Assembly: GCF_019375475.1 (NCBI RefSeq)
Contig: NZ_JAHXGQ010000006.1
Span: 372,001-436,000 of the forward strand
Origin: Saccharothrix obliqua
GTDB lineage: Bacteria > Actinomycetota > Actinomycetes > Mycobacteriales > Pseudonocardiaceae
DNA length: 64,000 bases
Direction of reading: 5' to 3'
The notes under the pieces are model-generated. The model made no database searches. It saw only the letters and a program-made list of their open reading frames with translations, and had not been told where the DNA came from. The translations under genes and the position numbers were made by a program. Positions 1 through 8,558 of the stretch are shown one piece after another (the first letter of the stretch is position 1; the number at the start of each line of letters is the position of its first letter).

Positions 1-918
1 ACGCCGAGCCGCATCCAGGACGCGCTGGACGACGGCGCGATCGCGATCGTCGCGGGCTTCCAGGGCGTGAGCCAGGACAGCAAGGAGATCACCACGCTCG
101 GCCGGGGCGGCACCGACACCACCGCGGTGGCGTTGGCGGCGGCGCTCAAGGCCGACGTGTGCGAGATCTACACCGACGTGGACGGCGTGTTCACCGCCGA
201 CCCGCGCATCGTCCCGAACGCACGGCGCCTGAAGAGCATCACGTACGAGGAGATGCTGGAGATGGCGGCGAGCGGCGCGAAGGTGCTCATGCTCCGCTGC
301 GTCGAGTACGCCCGCCGATACGGCGTCCCCGTGCACGTCCGATCTTCGTTCAGCAACAAGCCCGGGACCATCGTGTCCGGGTCAGTGGAGGACCTTCCCG
401 TGGAACAGGCGATGATCACCGGCGTCGCGCACGACCGGTCCGAGGCCAAGGTCACCGTGACGGCGGTGCCCGACCACCCCGGCGTGGCGGCCCGGATCTT
501 CCGGGTGGTGGCCGAGGCGGAACTCGACATCGACATGGTCGTGCAGAACGTCTCGCAGGCCGTGTCCGGCCGCACCGACGTGACGTTCACGCTGCCCAAG
601 GACGACGGCCCGCGCGCGGTCGCGGTGCTGGAGCGGGCGCGTGAGGAGATCGGGTTCGAGCAGGTGCTCTACGACGACCACGTGGGCAAGGTGTCCCTGG
701 TCGGCGCGGGGATGCGCTCGCACCCCGGCGTGACGGCCACCTTCTGCGAGGCGCTGGCCTCGGCGGGGGTGAACATCGAGATCATCTCCACCTCGGAGAT
801 CCGGATCTCGGTGATCTGCCGCGACACCCAGCTCGACGACGCGGTGCGCGCCCTGCACGACGCGTTCGAGCTGGGTGGCGACGAAGAGGCCGTGGTGTAC
901 GCGGGGAGCGGTCGATGA
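1..918 (+). CDS. lysC: Aspartate kinase, 5'-truncated by window edge
   Basis: Phosphorylates L-aspartate, the first step to lysine, threonine, methionine and diaminopimelate. The frame is open from base 1, so the start lies outside the window; about 115 N-terminal residues are missing if the protein has the usual ~420. Visible are the kinase motif GRGGTDTT (about residues 35-42 of the fragment), the [15 protein letters not shown] block and two C-terminal ACT domains that bind amino-acid effectors. The stop overlaps the asd start by 4 bp, the classical actinobacterial ask-asd operon. An internal start for the beta subunit is listed separately. The family call is secure. Confidence 0.95.
   Translation, partial: TPSRIQDALDDGAIAIVAGFQGVSQDSKEITTLGRGGTDTTAVALAAALKADVCEIYTDVDGVFTADPRIVPNARRLKSITYEEMLEMAASGAKVLMLRCVEYARRYGVPVHVRSSFSNKPGTIVSGSVEDLPVEQAMITGVAHDRSEAKVTVTAVPDHPGVAARIFRVVAEAELDIDMVVQNVSQAVSGRTDVTFTLPKDDGPRAVAVLERAREEIGFEQVLYDDHVGKVSLVGAGMRSHPGVTATFCEALASAGVNIEIISTSEIRISVICRDTQLDDAVRALHDAFELGGDEEAVVYAGSGR
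400..918 (+). CDS. Internal in-frame start: aspartokinase beta subunit
   Basis: An in-frame GTG at 400 follows a strong ribosome binding site, GGAGG at 386-390, inside the kinase gene. Translation from it gives 172 residues made only of the two ACT domains. This is the length and position of the beta (regulatory) subunit known from Corynebacterium and related actinobacteria, where one gene makes an alpha2-beta2 enzyme. The site is seen in the sequence; use of the start is inferred from the family. Confidence 0.75.
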   Translation: MEQAMITGVAHDRSEAKVTVTAVPDHPGVAARIFRVVAEAELDIDMVVQNVSQAVSGRTDVTFTLPKDDGPRAVAVLERAREEIGFEQVLYDDHVGKVSLVGAGMRSHPGVTATFCEALASAGVNIEIISTSEIRISVICRDTQLDDAVRALHDAFELGGDEEAVVYAGSGR

Positions 919-1979
919 GCGCCCCCGTGCTGGCCCTCGTGGGCGCGACCGGCGCCGTGGGCACCGTGATGATCGGCATCATCAACGACCGGCCGTCCGT
1001 GCCGTGGGGCGAGATCCGCCTGATCGCCTCGCCCCGCTCGGCGGGCAAGAAGATCACCGTGCGCGGCGAGGAGCTGACCGTCGTCGCGCTCTCGCCGGAG
1101 GCGTTCGACGGCGTCGACATCGCGATGTTCGACGTGCCGGACGAGGTGTCCGCGCAATGGGCGCCGATCGCCGCCGAGCGCGGCGCGGTGGCGGTGGACA
1201 ACTCGGGCGCGTTCCGGATGGACCCGGAGGTGCCGCTGGTGGTGCCCGAGGTGAACGCCGACGCCATCGCCACGCGGCCCAAGGGCATCATCGCCAACCC
1301 GAACTGCACGACGCTGTCCATGATGGCGGCGTTGGGCGCGCTGCACCGGGAGTTCGGGCTGCGCGAGCTGGTCGTGGCGTCGTACCAGGCGGCGTCGGGT
1401 GGCGGTCAGGCCGCCATCGACCGCCTGTACGGCGAGCTGGAGGCGTTGGCGGGCAAGCAGGTCGGGGTGCGCGCGGGCGACGTCCGCGAGGCGCTGGAGG
1501 CGGCCGGCCTGCCGGTCGCGGACTCCCCGTTCCCCGCGCCGCTGGCGTTGAACGTGGTGCCGTGGGCCGGTTCGCTCAAGGACGACGGCTGGACCAGCGA
1601 GGAGCTGAAGGTCCGCAACGAGTCCCGCAAGATCCTGGGCATCCCGGACCTGAAGGTGTCCGCGACGTGCGTCCGGGTGCCGGTCGTGACGACGCACTCG
1701 CTCGCGGTGCACGCCACGTTCGAGCGCGAGATCACCGTGGAGCGGGCGCACGAGGTGTTCGGCGCGCAGCCGACCATCGTGCTGGTCGACGACCCGACGG
1801 CGTTGGAGTTCCCGACGCCGGCGGACGTGGTGGGCGAGGACCCGACCTACGTCGGCCGGGTGCGCCAGGCGCTCGACTTCCCGAACACGCTGGACTTCTT
1901 CGTGTGCGGGGACAACCTCCGCAAGGGCGCGGCGCTCAACACGTACGAGATCGCCGAGGAGCTGGCGAACCGGCTGTGA
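915..1979 (+). CDS. asd: Aspartate-semialdehyde dehydrogenase
   Basis: NADPH-dependent reduction of aspartyl phosphate to aspartate semialdehyde, the step after aspartokinase. 354 residues, normal for the family. The N-terminus has the dinucleotide-binding loop VGATGAVG (residues 9-16); the catalytic cysteine is Cys131 in NPNCTT; the substrate-binding region SGGGQAAI follows around residue 156. The ATG at 915 overlaps the lysC stop (ATGA), so the pair is translationally coupled. A strong hairpin with a T run follows directly, so the operon ends here. Confidence 0.97.
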   Translation: MSAPVLALVGATGAVGTVMIGIINDRPSVPWGEIRLIASPRSAGKKITVRGEELTVVALSPEAFDGVDIAMFDVPDEVSAQWAPIAAERGAVAVDNSGAFRMDPEVPLVVPEVNADAIATRPKGIIANPNCTTLSMMAALGALHREFGLRELVVASYQAASGGGQAAIDRLYGELEALAGKQVGVRAGDVREALEAAGLPVADSPFPAPLALNVVPWAGSLKDDGWTSEELKVRNESRKILGIPDLKVSATCVRVPVVTTHSLAVHATFEREITVERAHEVFGAQPTIVLVDDPTALEFPTPADVVGEDPTYVGRVRQALDFPNTLDFFVCGDNLRKGAALNTYEIAEELANRL

Positions 1980-1983
1980 GGGC

Positions 1984-2016
1984 GGGGCGGGGTGGTGCGG
2001 CCACCCCGCCCCTTTT
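1984..2016 (+). terminator. Intrinsic terminator of the lysC-asd operon
   Basis: A 12-bp perfect stem (1984-1995 with 2001-2012), a 5-nt loop and TTTT at 2013-2016, five bases after the asd stop. This is a textbook rho-independent terminator. Confidence 0.85.
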
Positions 2017-2032
2017 CGTCCGGGAGGCGGAC

Positions 2033-2566
2033 GTGGATCCCGCGTGGGCGCACGAAGAGGTCGTGCTGCGGCCTTACGACGCGCGGTGGGCGGAGCGCGC
2101 CGAGGCCGTCCGGACGCGGCTGGTGGTGGTGCTCGCGCCGTGGCTCGTGGCCGGCGTGGAGCACATCGGGTCGACGTCCGTGCCGGGTCTCGCGGCCAAG
2201 CCCGTGCTGGACCTGATGGCCTCCGTGTCCGACCGGTCCGCGGTGGTGGGCGCACTGGTCGACGACGGGTGGGCGCACGTGCCGCCCGAGCTGGACGGGC
2301 AGGACTGGCGGCGGTTCTTCGTGCGGCCGGACGCCTCCGGCCGGCACCGGGTCGCGCACCTGCACGTGCTGCGGGCGGGCCACCACCGCTGGCACGACCA
2401 GCTCGCGTTCCGGGACGCGCTGCGCCGCGAACCGGAACTGCGCGACCGCTACGCGGCGTTGAAGCAGGACCTGGCCGACCGGTTCGCCCACGACCGCGAG
2501 GCGTACACCGCGGCCAAGGGCGGGTTCATCGCGGAAGTGCTGAGACGGCCGGCGTCCGCGCCGTGA
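2033..2566 (+). CDS. GrpB family (UPF0157) protein
   Basis: A 177-residue protein of the GrpB/UPF0157 family, which has a nucleotidyltransferase-like fold; the cellular substrate is not known. The signature HIGSTSVPGLAAKPVLDLM lies at about residues 45-63, and the C-terminal half has the usual HLHVL and YAALKQDLA motifs. I chose GTG 2033 because GGGAGG lies 5 nt upstream. The gene sits alone after the asd terminator, and its last 41 bp overlap the convergent transporter gene, so the two transcripts may interfere. Confidence 0.85.
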   Translation: MDPAWAHEEVVLRPYDARWAERAEAVRTRLVVVLAPWLVAGVEHIGSTSVPGLAAKPVLDLMASVSDRSAVVGALVDDGWAHVPPELDGQDWRRFFVRPDASGRHRVAHLHVLRAGHHRWHDQLAFRDALRREPELRDRYAALKQDLADRFAHDREAYTAAKGGFIAEVLRRPASAP

Positions 2567-3701
2567 GCGTCATCGACACCAGCCCGATCACCACCGCGCC
2601 GGCGCCCGCGACCGCGAAGCCCCAGCCGGGCGCGGAGTGGTCGATGACGAAACCGGTGACCGGCGCGCCGAGCGCCGCGCCCAGCGTGAACGCCGAGCCC
2701 TGGAGGCCCATCGCCTCGCCGCGGGCCGAGCCGGGTGTGAGGCGCGTGATGGCCTCGCCGGTGCCCGCGATGGTCGGCGCGCACAGGAAGTTCGTCGGCA
2801 CCAACGCGAGCGCCAGCACCCACGGCGACCACTCGAACAACCCGATCGGCACGGCCAGCAACCCCATCGCGCCCATCAGCACCCAGATCGGCGGCACGCG
2901 CGTCATCCCGCCGTAGACGAAGCCGCCGACCAGGGACGCCACGCACATGACGACGATCAACGCGCCCGTCCAGTCGGTGAGCCCCATGCCGCGCATACTC
3001 GCCACCACGGACACCTCGACGCCCGACAGCACGAACGTCGCGCCGCCCGCGCTGATCAGCACGCCGACCAGCCGACCGGTCAGCCACTCGCCGCGCGGCA
3101 CGGGCGGGCCCTGCTCGGACTCGTCACGCACCGGCGGGTTCACGGCGTAGAGGACCAATCCGAACACCACCATGGACGCGCCGATGGCCCACATCGCGAC
3201 CCGGCTGTGCCAGTGGGTGGTGAGGAAGACGCCGAGCGCCGGTCCCGCCATGAACGCGAGTTCGACGGCCATGGAGTCCATCGCGAGCGCGGTGCGCCTG
3301 CTCTCCTCGGGCACCAGCGCGGTGGTGATCTGGCGGCCGATCTGCATGACCGGCATGACCGCGATGCCGGACACGAAGCAGGTGACCAGCAGCACCTCGT
3401 ACGGCAGGGCGGGCGCGATGAACCAGAACACCGCCTCCGAGCACATGGACAGCAACAGCATGGCGCGCAGGCCGCGCCGGTCCACGAGGCGGCCCATGAG
3501 GGGCGCGCCGACCGCGATGCCGATGGTCGCCATCGCGCCGACCAGGCCCGCCGCGCCGTAACCGCGCTCCAGGCTGAGCAGCACGTGCATGGTGATCGTC
3601 ATGCCCGCCGCCGTGGCCGGTATCCGCGCGACGAGCATCAGCAGCATCAGGGAGGGCAGCCGAGGTGTCCGCAGCACGGCGCGGTAGGGGGCGAGGTTCA
3701 C
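2526..3701 (-). CDS. MFS transporter
   Basis: A 391-residue membrane protein with about 12 hydrophobic segments and the MFS loop between TM2 and TM3 (GRLVDRRGLRA). Substrate unknown. It shares layout and several motifs (YRAVLRTP near the N-terminus, GLVGAMATIGIAVG, GRLxDR) with the MFS gene at 29209-30447, so they look like paralogs. The GTG start at 3701 faces furA across about 97 bp. The 3' end overlaps the convergent GrpB-like gene by 41 bp. Confidence 0.85.
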   Translation of the reverse strand: MNLAPYRAVLRTPRLPSLMLLMLVARIPATAAGMTITMHVLLSLERGYGAAGLVGAMATIGIAVGAPLMGRLVDRRGLRAMLLLSMCSEAVFWFIAPALPYEVLLVTCFVSGIAVMPVMQIGRQITTALVPEESRRTALAMDSMAVELAFMAGPALGVFLTTHWHSRVAMWAIGASMVVFGLVLYAVNPPVRDESEQGPPVPRGEWLTGRLVGVLISAGGATFVLSGVEVSVVASMRGMGLTDWTGALIVVMCVASLVGGFVYGGMTRVPPIWVLMGAMGLLAVPIGLFEWSPWVLALALVPTNFLCAPTIAGTGEAITRLTPGSARGEAMGLQGSAFTLGAALGAPVTGFVIDHSAPGWGFAVAGAGAVVIGLVSMTLTARTPAVSALPR

Positions 3702-3759
3702 CGGGCCATCTTCACTCGGCCAGGCGACCGCCGACCAAGCGCTTTAACCGTTCGTTTTC

Positions 3760-3788
3760 TTGACTGATTCCAGAAAGCATGGTGTAGT
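3760..3788 (+). promoter_or_regulatory. furA promoter, near-leaderless
   Basis: TTGACT at 3760-3765, a 17-nt spacer and TGTAGT at 3783-3788. Transcription would begin at about 3794-3799, at or just before the furA ATG at 3799. The surrounding 60 bp are AT-rich against the background, as expected for a Fur-autoregulated promoter. A leaderless furA transcript is also known in mycobacteria. Confidence 0.6.
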
Positions 3789-3798
3789 GGGTGTCGCC

Positions 3799-4227
3799 AT
3801 GACCCCACGGGAACTGCTCAAGGACGCCGGGCTGCGGATCACCGCGCCCCGGCTGGCCGTCCTGGAGTGGCTCGCCGACCACCCGCACGCGACCGCCGAC
3901 CAGGTCGCGGAGGGTGTGCGGGCCAGGCTGGGCGCCGTTTCCACCCAGGCCGTGTACGACGTGCTGAACGCATGTGCGCGCACCGGCCTGCTGCGCCGCA
4001 TCGAGCCCGCCGGTCACCCGGCGCGCTACGAGACGCGCATCGGTGACAACCATCACCACCTCGTGTGCAGGCGGTGCGGTCGTACCGAGGACGTGGACTG
4101 CGTGCACGGCGCCGCGCCCTGCCTGGAGCCCTCCGCCACGGGCGGCTTCACCGTGGACGAGGCCGAGGTCCTCTTCTGGGGTCTGTGCCCCGACTGCCGC
4201 ACCGCTACGAAGGAGCTACAAGCGTGA
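3799..4227 (+). CDS. furA: Fur family regulator (FurA type) upstream of catalase
   Basis: A 142-residue Fur-family repressor that senses metal and peroxide. An N-terminal winged helix (about residues 1-85) is followed by the metal-binding region with [10 protein letters not shown] and a C-terminal CPDC, the two Cys pairs of a structural zinc site. I take ATG 3799 rather than the in-frame TTG at 3760, because the TTG is part of a good -35 box. The stop overlaps the catalase GTG by 4 bp, so the pair is one operon. As with mycobacterial furA-katG, it probably represses itself and the catalase gene. Confidence 0.9.
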   Translation: MTPRELLKDAGLRITAPRLAVLEWLADHPHATADQVAEGVRARLGAVSTQAVYDVLNACARTGLLRRIEPAGHPARYETRIGDNHHHLVCRRCGRTEDVDCVHGAAPCLEPSATGGFTVDEAEVLFWGLCPDCRTATKELQA

Positions 4228-5669
4228 CCGAAGCGCGTCACACCACGAACAACGCGGGTATCCCCGTGGCCAGCGACGACCACTCGCTGACCCTGGGCCC
4301 GAACGGCCCGATCCTGCTCCAGGACCACTACCTGATCGAGAAGAACGCGCAGTTCAACCGCGAGCGCGTGCCCGAGCGGGTCGTGCACGCCAAGGGTGGC
4401 GGCGCCTTCGGCTACTTCGAGACCACCGAGGACATCAGCCGCTACACCAAGGCGGCGCTGTTCCAGCCGGGCGTCAAGACCGAGACGCTGCTGCGCTTCT
4501 CGACCGTGGCCGGTGAGCTGGGCTCGCCCGACACCTGGCGCGACCCGCGTGGTTTCGCGCTGAAGTTCTACACCACCGAGGGCAACTACGACCTGGTCGG
4601 CAACAACACCCCGGTGTTCTTCCTGCGCGACCCGATCAAGTTCCCCGACTTCATCCGCTCCCAGAAGCGCCGCGCCGACACCGGCCGCCGCGACCACAAC
4701 ATGCAGTGGGACTTCTGGACGTTGCAGCCGCAGACCGCGCACCAGGTGACGTGGCTGATGGGCGACCGGGGCATCCCGAAGACCTGGCGGCACCAGAACG
4801 GCTACGGCTCGCACACCTACCTGTGGGAGAACGCGGCCGGCGAGAAGTTCTGGGTGAAGTACCACTTCAAGAGCGACCAGGGCATCGAGACGCTGACCTC
4901 GGAAGAGGCCGCCCGCATCGCCGGTGAGGACGCCGACGCGCACCGCGCCGACCTGTGGCACGCCATCGAGCGCGGCGAGTTCCCGTCGTGGACGCTCAAG
5001 GTGCAGGTCATGCCGTACGCGGACGCGGCGAACTACCGCTTCAACCCGTTCGACCTGACCAAGGTGTGGCCGCACGCCGACTACCCGCTGATCACCGTCG
5101 GCAAGCTGGTCCTCGACCGGAACCCGGCGGACTACTTCGCGGAGATCGAGCAGGCCGCGTTCGAGCCCACCAACCTGGTGCCGGGCATCGGCACGTCCCC
5201 GGACAAGATGCTGATCGGCCGCATCTTCTCCTACCCGGACGCCCACCGGTACCGCATCGGCGCGAACTACGCCGAGCTGCCGGTGAACCGGCCCAAGTCG
5301 CCGGTGAACTCGTACTCCAAGGACGGCGCGATGCGGTACACCAACGCGTCCGACCCGGTGTACGCGCCCAACTCCTACGGCGGTCCGCACGCCAGTGCCG
5401 CCGCCGCGGGTGAGACGGCCTCCGCGTACGGCGTGGAGGACGAGGTCGTGCGGTCGGCGTACCGGCTGCACGCCGAGGACGACGACTTCGGCCAGGCCGG
5501 CACGCTGCTGCGCGAGGTCATGACCGAGGAGCAGCGCGCGCGCCTGGTGAAGACCGTGGTCGCGCACCTGTCCAACGGCGTGTCCGCCCCGGTCCTGGAG
5601 CGGGCCTTCGAATACTGGCGCAACATCGACAAGGAGACCGGCGACAAGATCGCCGCCGCGTTCGCCTGA
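4224..5669 (+). CDS. katA: Monofunctional heme catalase
   Basis: Breaks down hydrogen peroxide. 481 residues, a small-subunit (clade 3) catalase. The active-site histidine is His55 in [12 protein letters not shown]; the distal Asn is in [11 protein letters not shown]; the proximal heme tyrosine is in [14 protein letters not shown]. The GTG start overlaps the furA stop and has AGGAG at 4211-4215. In mycobacteria the furA partner is a bifunctional KatG; here it is a true catalase. A strong terminator follows. Confidence 0.97.
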   Translation: MTEARHTTNNAGIPVASDDHSLTLGPNGPILLQDHYLIEKNAQFNRERVPERVVHAKGGGAFGYFETTEDISRYTKAALFQPGVKTETLLRFSTVAGELGSPDTWRDPRGFALKFYTTEGNYDLVGNNTPVFFLRDPIKFPDFIRSQKRRADTGRRDHNMQWDFWTLQPQTAHQVTWLMGDRGIPKTWRHQNGYGSHTYLWENAAGEKFWVKYHFKSDQGIETLTSEEAARIAGEDADAHRADLWHAIERGEFPSWTLKVQVMPYADAANYRFNPFDLTKVWPHADYPLITVGKLVLDRNPADYFAEIEQAAFEPTNLVPGIGTSPDKMLIGRIFSYPDAHRYRIGANYAELPVNRPKSPVNSYSKDGAMRYTNASDPVYAPNSYGGPHASAAAAGETASAYGVEDEVVRSAYRLHAEDDDFGQAGTLLREVMTEEQRARLVKTVVAHLSNGVSAPVLERAFEYWRNIDKETGDKIAAAFA

Positions 5670-5689
5670 TCGAGCGCTCCCACCACACC

Positions 5690-5728
5690 GGAAGGGGGAG
5701 AGGTCCCACGCGGACCTCTCCCCCTTCC
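5690..5728. terminator. Bidirectional terminator after katA
   Basis: A 17-bp perfect stem (5690-5706 with 5712-5728) around a 5-nt loop lies between katA and a short convergent gene ending at 5730. It can serve both strands. Confidence 0.8.
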
Positions 5729-5729
5729 G

Positions 5730-5972
5730 CTATTCGCGCCGCCAGGGGTAGCGGGGCGCGACGATCTCGAACGAGTCGACCAGCCACGTCTGCCGCGCCT
5801 CCGGCTCGTCGGCGTCCGGCTCGTGGGCGTCCGGCCGGCGCGGCGCGCGGTCGGGCACGCGGTCGGGCACGCGCACCCACACCGGCGGCCGGTCGGCGGG
5901 CGCGGTTGCGCCGAACGGCGGGTCGCCGACCCTCGCGCGCACCCAATATCCCCGACCTGCCGACGAGTCCAC
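5730..5972 (-). CDS. Small hypothetical protein
   Basis: About 80 residues from GTG 5972. The protein is rich in Arg, Asp and Pro: an aromatic N-terminal part (GRGYWVRARVGDPPFG), a PPVWVRVPDRVPDRAP middle with a repeated VPDR unit, an acidic stretch, and an end WLVDSFEIVAPRYPWRRE. No domain is recognised. It is supported by GC-rich third positions and by the shared terminator that separates it from katA. It lacks a clear ribosome binding site, so the start is uncertain. It could be a lineage-specific orphan. Confidence 0.5.
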   Translation of the reverse strand: MDSSAGRGYWVRARVGDPPFGATAPADRPPVWVRVPDRVPDRAPRRPDAHEPDADEPEARQTWLVDSFEIVAPRYPWRRE

Positions 5973-6027
5973 GTCACCGAGATTACGGTGGAACTCACCG
6001 GTTCCGGGTGACGTGGGGGAGCGCGCG

Positions 6028-6318
6028 GTGGGTCTGGCGGACATGGCGGCCCGCGCCGAGCGGGCGCAGCGGGCGCGGGAGGCGTTGAAGCAGGACCTCG
6101 CGGGGCGGGTGGTGACCCGGCGGGACGCGCACGGTCTCGTGGAGATCGGCGTGGACACCTCCGCCCAGGTGGTCGAGGTCGCGGTGAACGCCTCCTCGGT
6201 CGGCCGCGTGGACCCCAAGTTGCTGGCGCAGGCGGTGCTGGAGGCCGCGACGAGCGCCCAGCGCGCCGCACGGGAACTGGTCGCCGAGAGGCGTTCCTAC
6301 CACCTGGGTGTCGAGTGA
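6028..6318 (+). CDS. YbaB/EbfC-like protein
   Basis: A 96-residue protein with the small alpha-beta layout of YbaB nucleoid-associated proteins: a charged N-terminal helix, the GLVEIGVDTSAQVVEVAV beta-hairpin and a C-terminal helix. In actinobacteria such copies often sit next to type VII secretion substrates. GTG 6028 is preferred because GGGGGAG lies 7 nt before it; GTG 6013 is an alternative. It leads a three-gene set with the EspC-like gene and a coiled-coil protein. DNA binding is expected from the family but not shown. Confidence 0.65.
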   Translation: MGLADMAARAERAQRAREALKQDLAGRVVTRRDAHGLVEIGVDTSAQVVEVAVNASSVGRVDPKLLAQAVLEAATSAQRAARELVAERRSYHLGVE

Positions 6319-6331
6319 AGGGGGAGTGCGG

Positions 6332-6646
6332 ATGTCGTTCACCGCGGATACGGAGCGGATGCGCAGAGCGGCGGACCGGTTCCGCAAGGCGGGTGACGAG
6401 ACCGACGAGGCGGCCGGCGTGCTGGCGACCGTGACGGTGCCGGCCGGCGCGTTCGGCGCGTCGGGACCGGGGCCGGGCATCGCGGCGGTGCTGGACGACG
6501 CGGTCGGGCGGCGCACGTCCCGCCTGCGCGACCGGCGTGCCCGGTTGGCCGACATCGCCGAGCGGATCGACCAGGACGCGGACGCGTACGACGAGACGGA
6601 CGCCTCGTCCGCCGTCGAGATCGAGCGCGCGGGCGGTGTGCGATGA
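6332..6646 (+). CDS. EspC/DUF2580-like helical protein
   Basis: A 104-residue protein: charged helix (residues 1-40), short Pro/Gly stretch, then a second helix with a DIAERIDQDADAYDETD end. This resembles the type VII secretion-associated EspC (DUF2580) family of small helical-hairpin proteins. ATG 6332 has AAGGGGGAG upstream. The stop overlaps the next ATG by 4 bp. No ESX core gene (EccC ATPase, EccD, mycosin) is in the window, so the secretion link is inferred from family and the YbaB-like neighbour. Confidence 0.6.
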   Translation: MSFTADTERMRRAADRFRKAGDETDEAAGVLATVTVPAGAFGASGPGPGIAAVLDDAVGRRTSRLRDRRARLADIAERIDQDADAYDETDASSAVEIERAGGVR

Positions 6647-7380
6647 GCCACCCCGCCGTGCGCGAGGCGCACGACGCGTGCGCCCAACTGGGTCTGGCCG
6701 CGCGCAAGATCGGCCAGGAGGACCCGGCCGCCGCCGTGCTGCTGATCGACTACGAGCCGGGGGCCGTCGACGAGTACGCGGCCCGGCTGGAGGACGCGCT
6801 GAAGCGGGTCGACGGCGCCATCGCCGAGACCGAGGCCGCCCGCGACGAGCAGGGCCGGGCGTCCGAGGGCGAGGCCGCGAGCGCGGCCCAGGAGGCGACC
6901 GCCGAGGACCTGGCGCTGCTGCGGGCGGAGCGCGACCGGTTGGCCGGCCTGATCAAGGAGGTGCGCGCGCTCGCGAGCGACATGGACCGCGTCGTGTCCG
7001 ACGCGTGCGCGGGGATCGTGGCCGCGGTGCGCGACCCGGAGGTCGGCGCGGCCGTCGCGCTGGTGCTGGACGACACCCCCGCGACCGACCCGGCCGCGAT
7101 CGCCGCGGAGGGGCTGGCGGAGGACCTGGTCGGCGCCACGTCGTTGGACGTGATCAAGCGCTGCCTCGCCGCCCAGGACCAGGTGGAGGTCCTGTCGGGG
7201 CGGCTGGCGGGCGCGGTCGAGTCGCTGGAGTCGTCGGCGGGTGGCGCCACGGGCACGCCGGAGGCCCAGGGCGGGACGCCGGGCGCGGCCGAGGGCGGCG
7301 TGGCCGGGTCGGGTGCGCAGGAGGGCGGCGTGGCCGGGTCGGGTGAGCCGGCCGCGGGCGCGGGCCAGCAGTCCCGCTGA
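6643..7380 (+). CDS. Hypothetical coiled-coil protein with Gly-rich tail
   Basis: A 245-residue protein, not recognised. Residues 1-110 are strongly helical and charged, with a likely coiled coil around 45-105; 110-200 are helical; the last 45 residues are Gly/Ala/Ser/Glu-rich with the unit GGVAGSG twice. No signal peptide or membrane segment is seen. It is the third gene of the YbaB/EspC-like set (ATGA overlap with the previous gene) and probably belongs to the same secreted or cell-surface module. It is followed by a terminator shared with the convergent esterase. Confidence 0.7.
   Translation: MSHPAVREAHDACAQLGLAARKIGQEDPAAAVLLIDYEPGAVDEYAARLEDALKRVDGAIAETEAARDEQGRASEGEAASAAQEATAEDLALLRAERDRLAGLIKEVRALASDMDRVVSDACAGIVAAVRDPEVGAAVALVLDDTPATDPAAIAAEGLAEDLVGATSLDVIKRCLAAQDQVEVLSGRLAGAVESLESSAGGATGTPEAQGGTPGAAEGGVAGSGAQEGGVAGSGEPAAGAGQQSR
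7292..7344 (+). repeat. Tandem repeat in coding sequence (GGVAGSG units)
   Basis: Two near-identical copies, ggcggcgtggccgggtcggg, about 30 bp apart inside the preceding coding sequence. They encode the repeated GGVAGSG of the disordered tail. Confidence 0.7.
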
Positions 7381-7386
7381 CACCTC

Positions 7387-7412
7387 GGGCCGCCCCCGCG
7401 CGGGGGCGGCCC
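7387..7412. terminator. Bidirectional terminator
   Basis: A 26-bp perfect palindrome (7387-7399 with 7400-7412) between two convergent genes; its right end reaches the stop region of the esterase. Confidence 0.7.
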
Positions 7413-8479
7413 TACGCGGTCTCGGCCACGTCCTGCCGGGCGTTCGCCAGGGCGATGCCGGTGCGCAGCGCGCCGACCGCCTCGGCCACCGCCTCCCGGA
7501 ACACGGTGCCGACGCCGAGGATGTTCGCGTACCCGTGGAACAGGCCCTCGTGCCGCCGCAGCACCACCGGCACGCCCTGCTCCGCCAGCTTCGCCGCGAA
7601 CGCCTCGCCCTCGTCCCGCAGCGGGTCGAAACCCGCCGTCGCCAGGTAGGTCGGCGGCAGCCCGCTCAGGTCCTCCGCCAGCAGCACGGACAGCCGGGGG
7701 TCGGCGTGCACCTCGGGCGACGGCGCGTAGTGGTCGAGGAACCAGTCCATCTTGCCGTCGGTGAGGAAGAACCCCGCGCCGAACAGCTCGCGGGACCGCC
7801 GCCGCACCGTGGCGTCCACCGCCGGGTAGAACAACAGCAGGAACACCGGTTTCGCGACGCCCGCGTGCAACGCCGTGACGGCCGCCAGGTTGCCGCCCGC
7901 GCTGTCACCCCCGAGCGCGATCCGCGTCGGGTCGATGCGCAGGGCCGAAGCGTTCGCCACGGCCCACTCGAACGCCGTGCGCGCGTCGTCCGCCGCCGCC
8001 GGGAACGGGTGCTCGGGCGCGAGCCGGTAGTCCGCGGACAGCACCCGCACGCCCGCCTCGGCGGCCAGGTACCGGCACAGGTTGTCGTGGCTGTCGAGGT
8101 CGCCGCTCACCCAGCCGCCGCCGTGGTAGAAGACCAGCAGCGGCGAGCCCTCGGGCAGGCCGCGTGGCGTGTAGAACCGGGCGCGGACCCCGTCCAGGTC
8201 CAGCGCGCGGACCGCCACGTTCCCCACGACGGGGCCCGCGACCAGGGCGTTCGTCCGGCTCATGGCGATCCGGTCGGCGGCGGGCGTGGTGGTGCGCGGG
8301 TCGTCGCCGCCGAGTCGCTGCAACCGCAGCAGCAGTTGCGCCTCGGGGTGCAGGCGCTGACCGTCCAAAGTGATCGGCCGACCCGCGATGAGCCTGCGCA
8401 GCGGCGCGGGCAGGCCGAACACGAAGCGCAGGGCACCGGCGAGGACCCCGGGGGGAAGCGAGTCGACGAGGTTCGGCAT
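7412..8479 (-). CDS. Alpha/beta hydrolase, HSL-type esterase
   Basis: A 355-residue esterase/lipase of the hormone-sensitive-lipase family. The oxyanion motif HGGGW is at about residues 119-123, the nucleophile Ser193 in GDSAGG, followed by the conserved acid (GFDPLRDEG) and histidine (EGLFHGYA). Natural substrates are short acyl esters. ATG 8479 is chosen over a GTG nine bases upstream (8488). It is divergent from an FMN reductase across a short region holding a perfect 20-bp palindrome, so the two may share one repressor. Confidence 0.9.
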   Translation of the reverse strand: MPNLVDSLPPGVLAGALRFVFGLPAPLRRLIAGRPITLDGQRLHPEAQLLLRLQRLGGDDPRTTTPAADRIAMSRTNALVAGPVVGNVAVRALDLDGVRARFYTPRGLPEGSPLLVFYHGGGWVSGDLDSHDNLCRYLAAEAGVRVLSADYRLAPEHPFPAAADDARTAFEWAVANASALRIDPTRIALGGDSAGGNLAAVTALHAGVAKPVFLLLFYPAVDATVRRRSRELFGAGFFLTDGKMDWFLDHYAPSPEVHADPRLSVLLAEDLSGLPPTYLATAGFDPLRDEGEAFAAKLAEQGVPVVLRRHEGLFHGYANILGVGTVFREAVAEAVGALRTGIALANARQDVAETA

Positions 8480-8522
8480 GAGACGCACGTTACTCGTGGG
8501 TAGTACGGTCGGTCAGGAATGG

Positions 8523-8542
8523 ACCTCGACCTAGGTCGAGGT
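8523..8542. promoter_or_regulatory. Perfect 20-bp palindrome, candidate operator
   Basis: Ten-base arms ACCTCGACCT and AGGTCGAGGT meet without a spacer, centred in the 79-bp region between the divergent esterase and FMN-reductase genes. Position and symmetry fit a dimeric repressor site; no regulator gene is adjacent. Confidence 0.6.
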
Positions 8543-8558
8543 GGCAGGATCGGGAGCC

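Noticed and set aside
669-2255. Very long open frame on the minus strand over lysC-asd
   Set aside because: It is an antisense shadow of a GC-rich gene: Arg/Pro/Ala/His-rich, no domain, and it covers two certain genes.
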